DNA of 43,813 nucleotides from an uncultured SAR116 cluster alpha proteobacterium (GCA_902589185.1 CACIRZ010000009.1:1-43813); one strand, 5' to 3'; counted from the first letter of the stretch, positions 1-10,040 are shown. Translations and numbers: made by a program. Notes: generated by a model not told the origin, from the letters alone.

Positions 1-2398
<2,398 letters not shown>

Positions 2399-2400
2399 AA

Positions 2401-3633
2401 TTAGTCTAAGACATTATCCTTTCTCATTATATAATCTGAAATTTGTTGGGACGTAAATGCGCTAAGTGTCCATCCTAGGTGCCCATGTCCAGTATTGTAA
2501 AATACGCCAGGTAATTTTCCACTTCCAACTTTTGGTACCATACTTGGTGTCATAGGCCTTAACCCAGTCCATGGAATAGCGTGTTCAGTCGATACTTTTG
2601 GAAAAAGCTCGTTACACCATTTAATAAGAGGATTAATTCTGTCAGCTCTTATGTCTTTATTATAACCATTAAACTCAGCAGTACCTGCAACTCTAAATCT
2701 ATTTTTTCCTAATCTACTAGAAACAATTTTAGCTTTATCATCTAGTAAAGACACATAAGGAGCATTTCTTATGCTTTCTTTATCGTCAAGTAATATTGTG
2801 ATCGAATACCCTTTAACAGGATATATATTGATTTTGTCACCTAAGTTATTAGCTATAAATTTACTGTTAACACCAGCACAAACTACAATTCCGTCGAAAT
2901 TTTGTTTATGAATTTCATTTGATTGACTAAAGGAAAGTATTGGTTGTTTCTTGTCATGATTGACTTTAACAATTTCTGTTTCGTAAAAGAATTTTACACC
3001 TTTTTTTTCACAAGCATCAGCAAGCAATTTTGTAAATTTATGAATATCACCTGACATATCACTTTTTGTATAAAATCCTCCAATAAAATTCTTAAGATTT
3101 AAAGTTGGTTCAATAGATAACATCTCATCTTTAGATATTTCTTTTCTATCTAATCCTGCTTCTAAAAGCCATTTATTAACCTCTCTACCATGTTTTAATG
3201 AAGCATCACACTCACATAAATGCATGATACCTTTCTCTTCAAGATCTAGTTCAATATTTTCTTTTTTTAGAATTCTTTTAAATTCATCTCTACTATTGAT
3301 AGCCATTTTAGCTGTTAAAATTGTATTTTTTTTGTGGTTTGGAATATTACTTATAAAATCTATTATCCAGCTAATTTTATGAAAGCTTAGCTTAGGACTG
3401 AATAGCAATGGAGCATCTTTTTTTAACATCCATTGAATACCTTTAACGATTGTAGACCAACTATTCCATACTTCAGCGTTGCAAGCAGATAGTTGGCCTC
3501 CATTTGCAAAACTTGTTTCCATAGCTGCATAACGGTTTTTATCAAAAACAGATACAGTATAACCTCTTTCTAAAAGTTGGTAAGCAGTAGTTATCCCAGT
3601 TATACCTGCTCCTATTATTGCAATATTTTTCAT
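2401..3633 (-). CDS. dadA: DadA-type FAD-dependent D-amino acid (or glycine) dehydrogenase
   Basis: Membrane-associated flavoprotein family that oxidatively deaminates amino acids to 2-oxo acids, classically D-alanine to pyruvate with electrons passed to the respiratory chain. The protein has 410 residues, close to DadA length. It begins with the Rossmann dinucleotide fold IAIIGAGITGITTAYQL (residues 4-20), has the DadA-like SFANGGQLSACNAEVW near 41-56, and ends with WTGLRPMTPSMVPKVG and NTGHGHLGWTLS, the FAD-closing segment. The start ATG at 3633 has a GGAG six bases upstream. The gene is preceded by a tandem glycine riboswitch (3677-3839), so glycine or a metabolite linked to it is a plausible inducer or substrate. 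Family membership is clear. The true substrate (D-alanine, other D-amino acids, glycine, sarcosine) cannot be read from the sequence. Confidence 0.88.
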   Translation of the reverse strand: MKNIAIIGAGITGITTAYQLLERGYTVSVFDKNRYAAMETSFANGGQLSACNAEVWNSWSTIVKGIQWMLKKDAPLLFSPKLSFHKISWIIDFISNIPNHKKNTILTAKMAINSRDEFKRILKKENIELDLEEKGIMHLCECDASLKHGREVNKWLLEAGLDRKEISKDEMLSIEPTLNLKNFIGGFYTKSDMSGDIHKFTKLLADACEKKGVKFFYETEIVKVNHDKKQPILSFSQSNEIHKQNFDGIVVCAGVNSKFIANNLGDKINIYPVKGYSITILLDDKESIRNAPYVSLLDDKAKIVSSRLGKNRFRVAGTAEFNGYNKDIRADRINPLIKWCNELFPKVSTEHAIPWTGLRPMTPSMVPKVGSGKLPGVFYNTGHGHLGWTLSAFTSQQISDYIMRKDNVLD

Positions 3634-3640
3634 AATAAAC

Positions 3641-3688
3641 TCCGTGACAAAGATTTTTTAAATTAAATATTACCCCATCTGTCACGGA
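3641..3688 (-). promoter_or_regulatory. Putative expression platform: SD-sequestering helix of the glycine riboswitch
   Basis: A perfect 9-bp inverted repeat, TCCGTGACA (3688-3680) and TGTCACGGA (3649-3641, minus-strand reading), spans the end of aptamer 2 and the ribosome binding site. The downstream arm contains GGA of the Shine-Dalgarno GGAG (3643-3640), six bases before the ATG at 3633. The upstream arm uses the conserved strand after CAGG and two bases of the aptamer 2 P1 helix. No U-tract follows, so control is probably translational. The expected logic is that glycine binding fixes aptamer 2, the helix cannot form, and translation is ON. That logic is inference from base pairing. Confidence 0.75.
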
Positions 3689-3839
3689 ACCTGAAAGATT
3701 GACCAAAAATGGCTTACCCCTTCGGTGGATGATAAAATCATCACTCTCCAGATTATCAACTTTTTATGTTTCGGGTGCCTGAGAGTTTCCGGGGTGGTTG
3801 CTCCTTCGGCGGTTATACATAACTCTCTCACACAAAAAG
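3677..3839 (-). promoter_or_regulatory. Tandem (two-aptamer) glycine riboswitch
   Basis: Both aptamers read on the minus strand, 5' of the dadA-like gene. Aptamer 1 (3839-3760) has a 10-bp P1 made by 3839-3830 pairing with 3769-3760 (one G-U), GAGAG paired with CTCTC, and the conserved blocks GCCGAAGGAGCAA and AACTCTCAGGCA. Aptamer 2 (about 3753-3677) has P1 ATCTG (3753-3749) pairing with CAGAT (3681-3677), GAGAG paired with CTTTC, a GATGA/TCATC hairpin, and the blocks CACCGAAGGGGTAA and TCTTTCAGG. These match the glycine riboswitch family almost base for base. A short linker joins the two units, as in cooperative tandem switches. Confidence 0.95.
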
Positions 3840-3894
3840 ACTTTGATTAATAAAGATTAACAATATTTTAAAATAAATCAACACTATAGAATTT

Positions 3895-4755
3895 TTACAT
3901 TTTTATCTTAATTTTTGATACCATAAAAACCCCAAGACAAGAAAGAAACAAACCCAACAAGTCAAAAGAACTGAATGTGTCTTCTAATATTAAAAAAGCA
4001 AGTAAAGCTGATATAGGAGGTACTAAAAAAAATAAAGTAGATGTTTCATTTGCTTTATTCTTCGCTATTAACCACATCAAAATTAAAAATGCACCAAGTG
4101 AAACAGCAAATATTTGCCATGACATAGCCAAAATAAAATCATTTGAAAAATTTATAAAAAATTTTTCAAAGCAAAGCGCTAATAAAAGATGAAAAATTGC
4201 GGCGCTTAATGCTTGCAAAAAATTATTTCCAGATAAAGACAAATCAGACCCTATTTTTTTCTGCCAGATAATACCTAGTGAAGAAGAAACTAGTCCAACT
4301 ATTCCAGCCAAAATGGCAACTATGGTTAGCCCATCAATAAGATCAGAAATTATAATTATCAAAGAACCACTAAATCCTAAAATAATTCCAAGCCACTGAA
4401 ATTTAGTTAAAGTTTCATTCAAATAAATTTTTGCTAGAAATGATGTTAAAATAGGTTGAAATGATACTATTAACGCTATAAGGGTAGCTGATATACCTCT
4501 AGATAAAGCAAAAAAAACTCCACCCAAATATAAGCCATGAAATAATAATCCGCTAATAGATGCATTTTTGAAAGCCTTAAAAGAAATATATTTGTCTTTT
4601 GAAAAAAAAATGAAAAACAGGAAAAATAAGAAGGCAACTATCCCAAATCTTATTGAAAGCGACAGAAAGGGTGGGGCATTATCAACTATTATTTTGCTAG
4701 TAATAAATGCTGAAGACCAAAGTATAACAAAAATTATTGGTATTATATTGTAAAT
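3895..4755 (-). CDS. EamA/DMT-family membrane transporter with no canonical start codon
   Basis: Ten-helix drug/metabolite transporter superfamily protein of the inner membrane; the substrate is unknown. The frame is open from a TAG at about 4770-4768 down to the stop at 3895. The first recognisable EamA segment, FVILWSSAFITSK followed by NAPPFLSLSIRFG, lies upstream of the first TTG at 4527. A start at that TTG would give only 210 residues and delete the first helices. No ATG, GTG or TTG is in frame before the conserved N-terminus. I set the start at an ATT (4755-4753) eight bases after an AGAAAG, giving 286 residues, the normal family length. A nearby ATT or ATA, or a sequence error, is also possible. 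The second EamA repeat carries GFSGSLIIIISD and ends near VPPISALLAFLILEDTFS. Confidence 0.75.
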   Translation of the reverse strand: MYNIIPIIFVILWSSAFITSKIIVDNAPPFLSLSIRFGIVAFLFFLFFIFFSKDKYISFKAFKNASISGLLFHGLYLGGVFFALSRGISATLIALIVSFQPILTSFLAKIYLNETLTKFQWLGIILGFSGSLIIIISDLIDGLTIVAILAGIVGLVSSSLGIIWQKKIGSDLSLSGNNFLQALSAAIFHLLLALCFEKFFINFSNDFILAMSWQIFAVSLGAFLILMWLIAKNKANETSTLFFLVPPISALLAFLILEDTFSSFDLLGLFLSCLGVFMVSKIKIKM

Positions 4756-4792
4756 ATTAATAACTTTCTAATTTGAAAACAATTATAATAAA

Positions 4793-5188
4793 TTATCTTG
4801 GTTTTTCAATTGGTCCTTTTTTTTCTAACCATTTATTAAAACCGCCAACTAGATGAGAGGTGTTTAAAAGCCCAATTTCCATTGCTGAAAGTGTGGCGAG
4901 TGCCGATCTCCAGTCAGATTGACAATAAAAAATGAAATGATAATTATCATTAAAAAACTGTTTATGATATGGGCTCTCAGGATCTATCCAAAACTCTAAC
5001 ATACATCTTGGAACATGTTTTGCTCCAAGTATGCGTCCAGATTTTTGGATTTCTCTTATATCCCTTACGTCAATGAATAAGTTGGTTTTGTTGGAATGCA
5101 TTTTAATAGCATCCCCTACTTCTAAATTATTTATTTGTTTCTTAGCACTTTCTACAAGTTTCATAACTGAGGTTTTTATTTTAATCAT
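4793..5188 (-). CDS. Single-domain rhodanese-like protein
   Basis: Small cytoplasmic protein (131 residues) with one rhodanese domain; the family moves sulfane sulfur via a cysteine persulfide. Visible features are the LFIDVRDIREIQKSGRILGA segment (residues 37-56) with the conserved Asp-Val-Arg, and the active loop CQSDWRS with the catalytic cysteine at 89 and Arg 94. VGGFNKWLEKKGPI closes the fold near the C-terminus. It resembles the short GlpE/YgaP-like rhodaneses. The start ATG at 5188 has an AAGAAAG-type ribosome site upstream. It lies on the same strand as the renalase-like gene (37 bases away) and upstream of the EamA gene, so the three may be co-transcribed. The acceptor is unknown. 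Confidence 0.88.
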   Translation of the reverse strand: MIKIKTSVMKLVESAKKQINNLEVGDAIKMHSNKTNLFIDVRDIREIQKSGRILGAKHVPRCMLEFWIDPESPYHKQFFNDNYHFIFYCQSDWRSALATLSAMEIGLLNTSHLVGGFNKWLEKKGPIEKPR

Positions 5189-5225
5189 ATTTATTCTTTC
5201 TTTAAAATTTTATGAAACAATCAAT

Positions 5226-6158
5226 TTATTTTAGTCTATCAAAAATTAAATTAGCTGCTTTATTCCCTGAAATAAACGCAGCTTCAACATTTGGCCCCTC
5301 CAAAAAATCTCCTGCAATTACAACTGGGTGTTTGGGATCAATCTGGGGGCCTAAGCACTTTTTAGCTACCTTAGCATATCTCCAAACATGTAAACTATGA
5401 AACTTTATCTTTGAGGTGAAAAAATTTTTTTTTACTGAAGACATTATTTTTTCTTTCAGAAAATTTCTGTCTTTATGATAGTTTAAATCTGAAAATTTTT
5501 CATTGGTATGAGCAGTCCAAACATTTAGGCTGCTACCAGAGGCCATCCAACTCAATATTCCTGGTTTTTTATAAAAATCATAATAAGTATTTAGACCAGA
5601 TGGAATTTTATCAAAAGTAAACATAAGAGCAATGCATGCGTGATATGATCCTGTATTGAGAGTTTTCTGTAATGAAGGAAATTGATTTAATAACTCACAG
5701 TTTTGAGGTGCTGGAAGTGTTGAAATGACACCATCGTAACTTATCCATTCTTTTATTTTATTATCAAGAACTTTAATTTTATTATTATCTGTTTTAATTC
5801 CAAGAACTTTAACTTTTTGTTGGACGTGTAATTCTTTTGATAGATTCAGCAAAAATTCTCTCATTGTTTTGTTTCCCCTATATCTTTTAGGATCAAAATT
5901 TCCAAATTCTTTTATATATTTCCCATTAACTCCGGTACTAATAATTTTTTTAAATTCATGTGTTTTGGCAGTAAAAAATTGAGCACCATGAAAAAAATAA
6001 TTTGAACTAGAATTGATCTCTACTTCTCTAGTGCTTATTCTTCCACCTATAAAATTACCTTTATCTAGAATGATTGAATTTATACCATAAGATTTTAGCT
6101 TTAATGATGAAGCAATTCCTGCTATGCCTGAACCAATTATTATCACTTTTTTTGACAT
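5226..6158 (-). CDS. Renalase-like NAD(P)/FAD-dependent oxidoreductase
   Basis: Flavoprotein of the amine-oxidase fold, nearest to the bacterial renalase-like group (COG3380 type). It has 310 residues and begins with the Rossmann motif VIIIGSGIAGIASSLKL (residues 5-21), then the GG-doublet FIGGRIST, and FFHGAQFFTAKTHEF, typical of this group. The C-terminus has VWRYAKVAKKC followed by VVIAGDFLEGPNVEAAF, the FAD-binding end characteristic of renalase-like proteins. Family members oxidise aberrant dihydronicotinamide forms or unknown amines, and the reaction here is not established. The ATG at 6158 faces the divergent HAD-like gene across 47 bases. Confidence 0.85.
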   Translation of the reverse strand: MSKKVIIIGSGIAGIASSLKLKSYGINSIILDKGNFIGGRISTREVEINSSSNYFFHGAQFFTAKTHEFKKIISTGVNGKYIKEFGNFDPKRYRGNKTMREFLLNLSKELHVQQKVKVLGIKTDNNKIKVLDNKIKEWISYDGVISTLPAPQNCELLNQFPSLQKTLNTGSYHACIALMFTFDKIPSGLNTYYDFYKKPGILSWMASGSSLNVWTAHTNEKFSDLNYHKDRNFLKEKIMSSVKKNFFTSKIKFHSLHVWRYAKVAKKCLGPQIDPKHPVVIAGDFLEGPNVEAAFISGNKAANLIFDRLK

Positions 6159-6205
6159 TTTTATCCTTTCGAAAATAGTTTTAATTTACAGGATTTAAAA
6201 TAAGT

Positions 6206-7201
6206 ATGGAAAATTTTAATATAAAAGCTGAATTTGTATTAGAAAAATTTCAATTTGATCAAAAATTCGTAATTCCACCAGTCAAGGGTATGAATGCAGA
6301 TTCTGTCATAAATATTTATGAAAATATGCGAGATTTTTTTCCAAAATATCAAGATAATAACCAAGACATAATTTTAGCTCCTAGATTAGAGAATATTTTA
6401 GATAATTTTGACGCCTTATTATTGGATGCGTTTGGCGTGTTAAATGTCGGTTCTGCCCTAATTCCTGGAATTATTGAAACACTAGAAAAAGCAAGACAAA
6501 AAAATATTACTCTTCTTGTTGTAACTAATGGAGCAAGTAGTAGTTCATTTAAAAAAAGGGATCAGCTTGCATCATTAGGACTTGAATTTTCAAATGATGA
6601 GATAATCTCAAGTAGAGAAACAGCTGAAATATTCTTGTCATTTAATCAACCTGATGGTCCTTTAGGTGTTTTGGGTAATGTTGGCAACAAATTTAACATA
6701 CCCAACATTAGCTGTTTTGAACTTGAACAAGACATTGATATGTTTGATGAAATGAATTCATTTATATTACTTGGAACACTCCAATGGGACACTGTTTGGC
6801 AAGAAATTTTGTTTAATTCTTTAAAAGCAAATCCAAGACCTTTATTTGTAGCTAACCCAGATTTAATAGCTCCACATGAAAAAAATTTTAGTATGGAGCC
6901 TGCATATTATGTATCACACTTAATAAAAAACGGCATTCATCTCCCTTTTTGGTTGGGAAAACCTTTTCCAACAATTTTTGAGCTGGCTATAAATAGATTA
7001 AATGAGCTATCAGGGAGACATATTCCTTTATCTAGAATAGGTATGGTTGGTGACACTCTACATACAGATATTTTAGGTGCTAATAGTTATGGATTGAAAT
7101 CTATTTTAATGACAAAATATGGTTTATTTAAAAACACAAACGTAGGTAGTATAATTAAAAAAACTAAAATTTCTCCAGATTACATTGTTGAGGTTCCATA
7201 A
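6206..7201 (+). CDS. HAD-superfamily subclass IIA-like protein with altered motif I
   Basis: Haloacid-dehalogenase fold protein of the NagD-like subclass IIA (TIGR01459-like), 331 residues. About 65 residues precede the HAD domain. Motif I reads LLLDAFGVLNVG: the nucleophile position Asp 74 is kept, but the second Asp (general acid/base, position 76) is Phe. Motif II is VVTNGASSS. The C-terminus has PFWLGKPFPTIFE (motif III lysine) and GMVGDTLHTDILGANSYGL (motif IV), with the GD-x4-D pattern intact. Loss of the second Asp usually weakens phosphatase activity, so the true role is uncertain. It is followed after three bases by an ABC ATPase gene, so the two are likely co-transcribed. Confidence 0.85.
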   Translation: MENFNIKAEFVLEKFQFDQKFVIPPVKGMNADSVINIYENMRDFFPKYQDNNQDIILAPRLENILDNFDALLLDAFGVLNVGSALIPGIIETLEKARQKNITLLVVTNGASSSSFKKRDQLASLGLEFSNDEIISSRETAEIFLSFNQPDGPLGVLGNVGNKFNIPNISCFELEQDIDMFDEMNSFILLGTLQWDTVWQEILFNSLKANPRPLFVANPDLIAPHEKNFSMEPAYYVSHLIKNGIHLPFWLGKPFPTIFELAINRLNELSGRHIPLSRIGMVGDTLHTDILGANSYGLKSILMTKYGLFKNTNVGSIIKKTKISPDYIVEVP

Positions 7202-7204
7202 GAT

Positions 7205-8002
7205 ATGAATAAAGATCAAATTAATGATTTAATTTTAAAAAACATATCTTTCTCATATTATGAAAAAAATAATAAAAAAATTATTTTGGATAATTTTAAC
7301 TGTAAAATTAAAAAAGGTAAATTTACAAGTATTATTGGCCCTTCAGGCACTGGGAAAACAAGCTTATTAAAGTTAATAGCTGGGTTAATTGAGCCTGAAA
7401 AAGGCGAAATAAAGTTTGAAAATCAAACTTTGAATAAAGTAATTAACCAAATAACTCTAATTCAACAAAATCCTTCTTTAATGCCCTGGTTAAATGTTTA
7501 TAATAACATTACATTAGCAAATTCTAATAATAAAATAACAAACTATAAAAATGTAGATAAACTTATAAAAGATATTGGTTTAGGCGAGTTTTCTTCATAC
7601 TTTCCTCATAAACTATCTGGAGGGTTATTACAAAGGGTCGCAATTGCAAGGGCGTTGCTTTTTTATCCTAGTTTATTATTGTTAGATGAACCATTTGCAG
7701 CGCTAGATAATTTAAGTAGGGAAATTATTTCAACTGAGCTTGTTTCAATAATAAAAAAAAATTCCCTTACTGTTTTAATGGTGACACATTCAATAGAAGA
7801 AGCGGCTTTATTAAGTGACGAAGTTTTGGTAACAGGAATAGAGCCTCTTAGAGTGATAAAGAAATTTATTCCTCCTAAATATTTCAATAACCAATCTTGG
7901 CAAAAATTAGGTCTAAGAAAATCATTGCAAGATAAATCTTTTAATGGCTATGTAAAATCAATAAGAGATACTTCATATTCTATTTTGCAAAAGGAAAAAT
8001 AA
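7205..8002 (+). CDS. ABC transporter ATP-binding protein, NitT/TauT (SsuB/TauB) type, no local permease
   Basis: Cytoplasmic ATPase that powers an ABC importer. It has 265 residues with Walker A GPSGTGKTS, a Q-loop LIQQNPSLMPWLNVYNNI in the style of nitrate/sulfonate/taurine importers, signature LSGGLLQRVAIARAL, Walker B LLLLDEPFAALD, and the H-loop VTHSIEEA. About 60 residues follow the H-loop, as in this family. No permease or binding protein flanks it; neighbours are a HAD-like gene and a pteridine reductase gene with almost no spacing. The only transport genes lacking an ATPase in the window are ynjB and ynjC at 21330-24267, but its sequence looks more like TauB than YnjD. The substrate is unknown. 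Confidence 0.88.
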   Translation: MNKDQINDLILKNISFSYYEKNNKKIILDNFNCKIKKGKFTSIIGPSGTGKTSLLKLIAGLIEPEKGEIKFENQTLNKVINQITLIQQNPSLMPWLNVYNNITLANSNNKITNYKNVDKLIKDIGLGEFSSYFPHKLSGGLLQRVAIARALLFYPSLLLLDEPFAALDNLSREIISTELVSIIKKNSLTVLMVTHSIEEAALLSDEVLVTGIEPLRVIKKFIPPKYFNNQSWQKLGLRKSLQDKSFNGYVKSIRDTSYSILQKEK

Positions 8003-8004
8003 AT

Positions 8005-8778
8005 TTGGAAAGTAAAAATAAAACAATACTCGTTACAGCTTCAGCAAAAAGATTAGGAAAATTTATAGCTATTGATTTAATAAAGAAAGGCTGGAAAGTA
8101 GCTATTCACTATAATAAATCGAAAATATTGGCTGAAGATACAGCAGATTATTTATTTAAAATTGGAGGAAATGTAAGTACTCATCAAGCTGATTTAACTT
8201 GTAACTCAGATGTTGAAAAATTAGTAAACGAAATTGAAGCGCAAGATTCGAAATGGGTTGGATTAATTAATAATGCTGGTTATTTCAATTATGATGATGG
8301 GAACAGTTTTAAAGTAGAAGAGCTACATCGTCATATGTCAGTAAACTTTATTGCTCCTACACTTTTAACTAAAGCATTAGCTAAATACACTATGAAGATG
8401 CCAAAAAAGGAAAGTAGTTCTAAAGGCTTTGTTATAAATATTCTCGATGCAAAAATTTTTGGATTGAATCCAGATTATTATACTTACACATTATCAAAAC
8501 AAGCGATGTATGGTCTTACAAAAATGTCAGCACTGACTTATGCTTCTTGTTTAAGAGTAAATGGAATTGCTCCTGGGATAACTTTGTTAGCACCTGGACA
8601 AGATCAAAAAGCTTTTGAAAAATCGCATAGAAAAAACTTGTTAAAGTCATCCTCTACAGTTGAAGAAATTTTAAATGCAATTCAACTGATCATAAATACT
8701 AAATCTATGACTGGCCATGTAACGGTTCTTGATGGTGGAGCACATCTTGCTCCTCCAAAAAGAGATGTTGGATTATAA
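8005..8778 (+). CDS. folM: PTR1/FolM-type pteridine reductase (SDR family)
   Basis: NADPH-dependent short-chain reductase that probably reduces dihydrofolate or dihydromonapterin. It has 257 residues. The cofactor loop reads VTASAKRLG, the KRLG form typical of PTR1 and FolM in place of the usual TGxxxGIG. The active site uses Asp 148 (NILDAK), Tyr 161 and Lys 165 (YTLSK), the Asp-Tyr-Lys triad of Leishmania PTR1 with identical spacing (13 and 4), where ordinary SDRs have Ser. VNGIAPGITLLAPGQ follows. The start is TTG at 8005 with AAGGA at 7991-7995. The next gene is folB (dihydroneopterin aldolase), which supports a pteridine/folate role. The gene name is by analogy; substrate preference is inferred. 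Confidence 0.82.
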   Translation: MESKNKTILVTASAKRLGKFIAIDLIKKGWKVAIHYNKSKILAEDTADYLFKIGGNVSTHQADLTCNSDVEKLVNEIEAQDSKWVGLINNAGYFNYDDGNSFKVEELHRHMSVNFIAPTLLTKALAKYTMKMPKKESSSKGFVINILDAKIFGLNPDYYTYTLSKQAMYGLTKMSALTYASCLRVNGIAPGITLLAPGQDQKAFEKSHRKNLLKSSSTVEEILNAIQLIINTKSMTGHVTVLDGGAHLAPPKRDVGL

Positions 8779-8791
8779 TAAGAAAGTTAGC

Positions 8792-9148
8792 ATGAAAGTA
8801 AGAAATAGAAAAATACTCATAAATAATTTAATTATACAAGCGTCAGTAGGTGTTTATGAATATGAAAAACAATTTAAACAAAAAATAATTGTAAATGTAG
8901 AATTATTACTTTCAAATGACTCTGAACCAGAGCAGGATAATATAGAATCAACACAAGATTATAGTCAATTTAGAAAATGCCTAATTGACATTATACAAAG
9001 TCAACACTTTCAGTTACTAGAAATACTCGTAGAAAAGATACATTCAACTTTGATGTTAAATACTTATGTAATTGGTGCAAAAGTAAACATCTCTAAACCT
9101 AACATTTTTAATGATTGTGAGGTTGCTTACGAGTTATCAAATATTTAA
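8792..9148 (+). CDS. folB: Dihydroneopterin aldolase
   Basis: Cleaves 7,8-dihydroneopterin to 6-hydroxymethyl-dihydropterin and glycolaldehyde in folate synthesis. With the start at ATG 8792 the protein has 118 residues, normal for FolB; an AAGAAAG lies just upstream. The frame is open from 8729, but that extension would overlap the SDR gene and is not expected. Visible are ILINNLIIQASVGVYEYEK with the conserved Gly-Val-Tyr/Glu region, IIVNVELLL, then DYSQFRKCLIDIIQSQHFQLLEILVEKI with the DY and E..VE pattern, and VGAKVNISKPNIF-like strands at the end. It lies directly behind the PTR1-type reductase. Its TAA shares a TTAA with the stop of the convergent gloB. Confidence 0.9.
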   Translation: MKVRNRKILINNLIIQASVGVYEYEKQFKQKIIVNVELLLSNDSEPEQDNIESTQDYSQFRKCLIDIIQSQHFQLLEILVEKIHSTLMLNTYVIGAKVNISKPNIFNDCEVAYELSNI

Positions 9149-9909
9149 AAATTGTCCTTTTTAAGCCTAATTTCGCAAAAAGATTCAGTGGCATTGTTAC
9201 TACTTAAACCAACTGTTTTTATAAAATTATTATCGTCTGCCCTTAAAAATGGATTAATTTTCTTTTCTACTCCTAAATTAAATGGAACAGTTGGCAATCC
9301 TTTTTCTTTTTTCTTTTTAATTTCTAAGCTAACTTTATTTAATACAGCATTGTTAGTATCAATATAATTAGCGAATTTCATATTAGATAAAGTATATTCG
9401 TGACCACAATATACTGATGTATCTTCTGGCAAAGATCTAAGTTTTAACAAACTTAACCACATTTGCTCCATAGTACCTTCAAAAACTCGACCACAACCTA
9501 AATAAAATAAAGTATCTCCTGAAAACAAAGATTTTTCTTCAGGCATATAAAAACATACATGACCTAATGTATGACCGGGTGTATGAAATACTTTTGTAGG
9601 TATACCAGTAATATTGACAGTTTCATTATCTGAAACAAGAATATCAATATTTGAAATACGCTCATTTTCATATGAGGGAGCAATCAACTTTGATTTATAA
9701 ATATGTAAAAGCTCTCTATTTCCTCCAACATGGTCATGATGATGGTGGGTATTAATAACCTCATCTAAATTCCATCTCTTATTATTCAAAAACTTTATTA
9801 CTGGCTCCGCTTCTCCTGGATCTATTACGCTTGTTATATTTTTATGTTCATTTCGTAATAAATAAATATAATTATCCGATAAAGCATTAATAATGAAGAT
9901 TTCTAGCAT
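9145..9909 (-). CDS. gloB: Hydroxyacylglutathione hydrolase (glyoxalase II)
   Basis: Metallo-beta-lactamase-fold enzyme that hydrolyses S-D-lactoylglutathione to D-lactate and glutathione, finishing methylglyoxal detoxification. It has 254 residues, the usual GloB length. Metal ligands are visible as THHHHDHVGG (residues 54-63), HTPGHTLGHVCF, SGDTLFYLGCGRVFEGT and CGHEYT. The N-terminus has the typical SDNYIYLL. The C-terminal domain with NPFLRAD matches the glutathione-binding part of glyoxalase II, which separates it from generic metallohydrolases. The ATG is at 9909. The gene ends in a four-base overlap with folB. Confidence 0.93.
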   Translation of the reverse strand: MLEIFIINALSDNYIYLLRNEHKNITSVIDPGEAEPVIKFLNNKRWNLDEVINTHHHHDHVGGNRELLHIYKSKLIAPSYENERISNIDILVSDNETVNITGIPTKVFHTPGHTLGHVCFYMPEEKSLFSGDTLFYLGCGRVFEGTMEQMWLSLLKLRSLPEDTSVYCGHEYTLSNMKFANYIDTNNAVLNKVSLEIKKKKEKGLPTVPFNLGVEKKINPFLRADDNNFIKTVGLSSNNATESFCEIRLKKDNF

Positions 9910-10040
9910 TTGAGTCCTTTGAAAATTGAAAAATTATTAAACAACTAATAAAAAATTATCGTATTATAAAAATTAATTTAATCAAAAAGTTTATTTTATT
10001 TTATTAACGTATATATATGTATTTAGAGAAAAGGCGAAAT

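Noticed and set aside
3895-4527. EamA gene beginning at TTG 4527 (210 residues)
   Set aside because: Clear EamA coding continues upstream in the same frame to about 4755, so this start would remove the first helices.
10017-10040. ATG 10017 as start of the chorismate mutase
   Set aside because: No ribosome site precedes it, while ATG 10041 has AAGG at a workable distance and gives the normal AroQ N-terminus.
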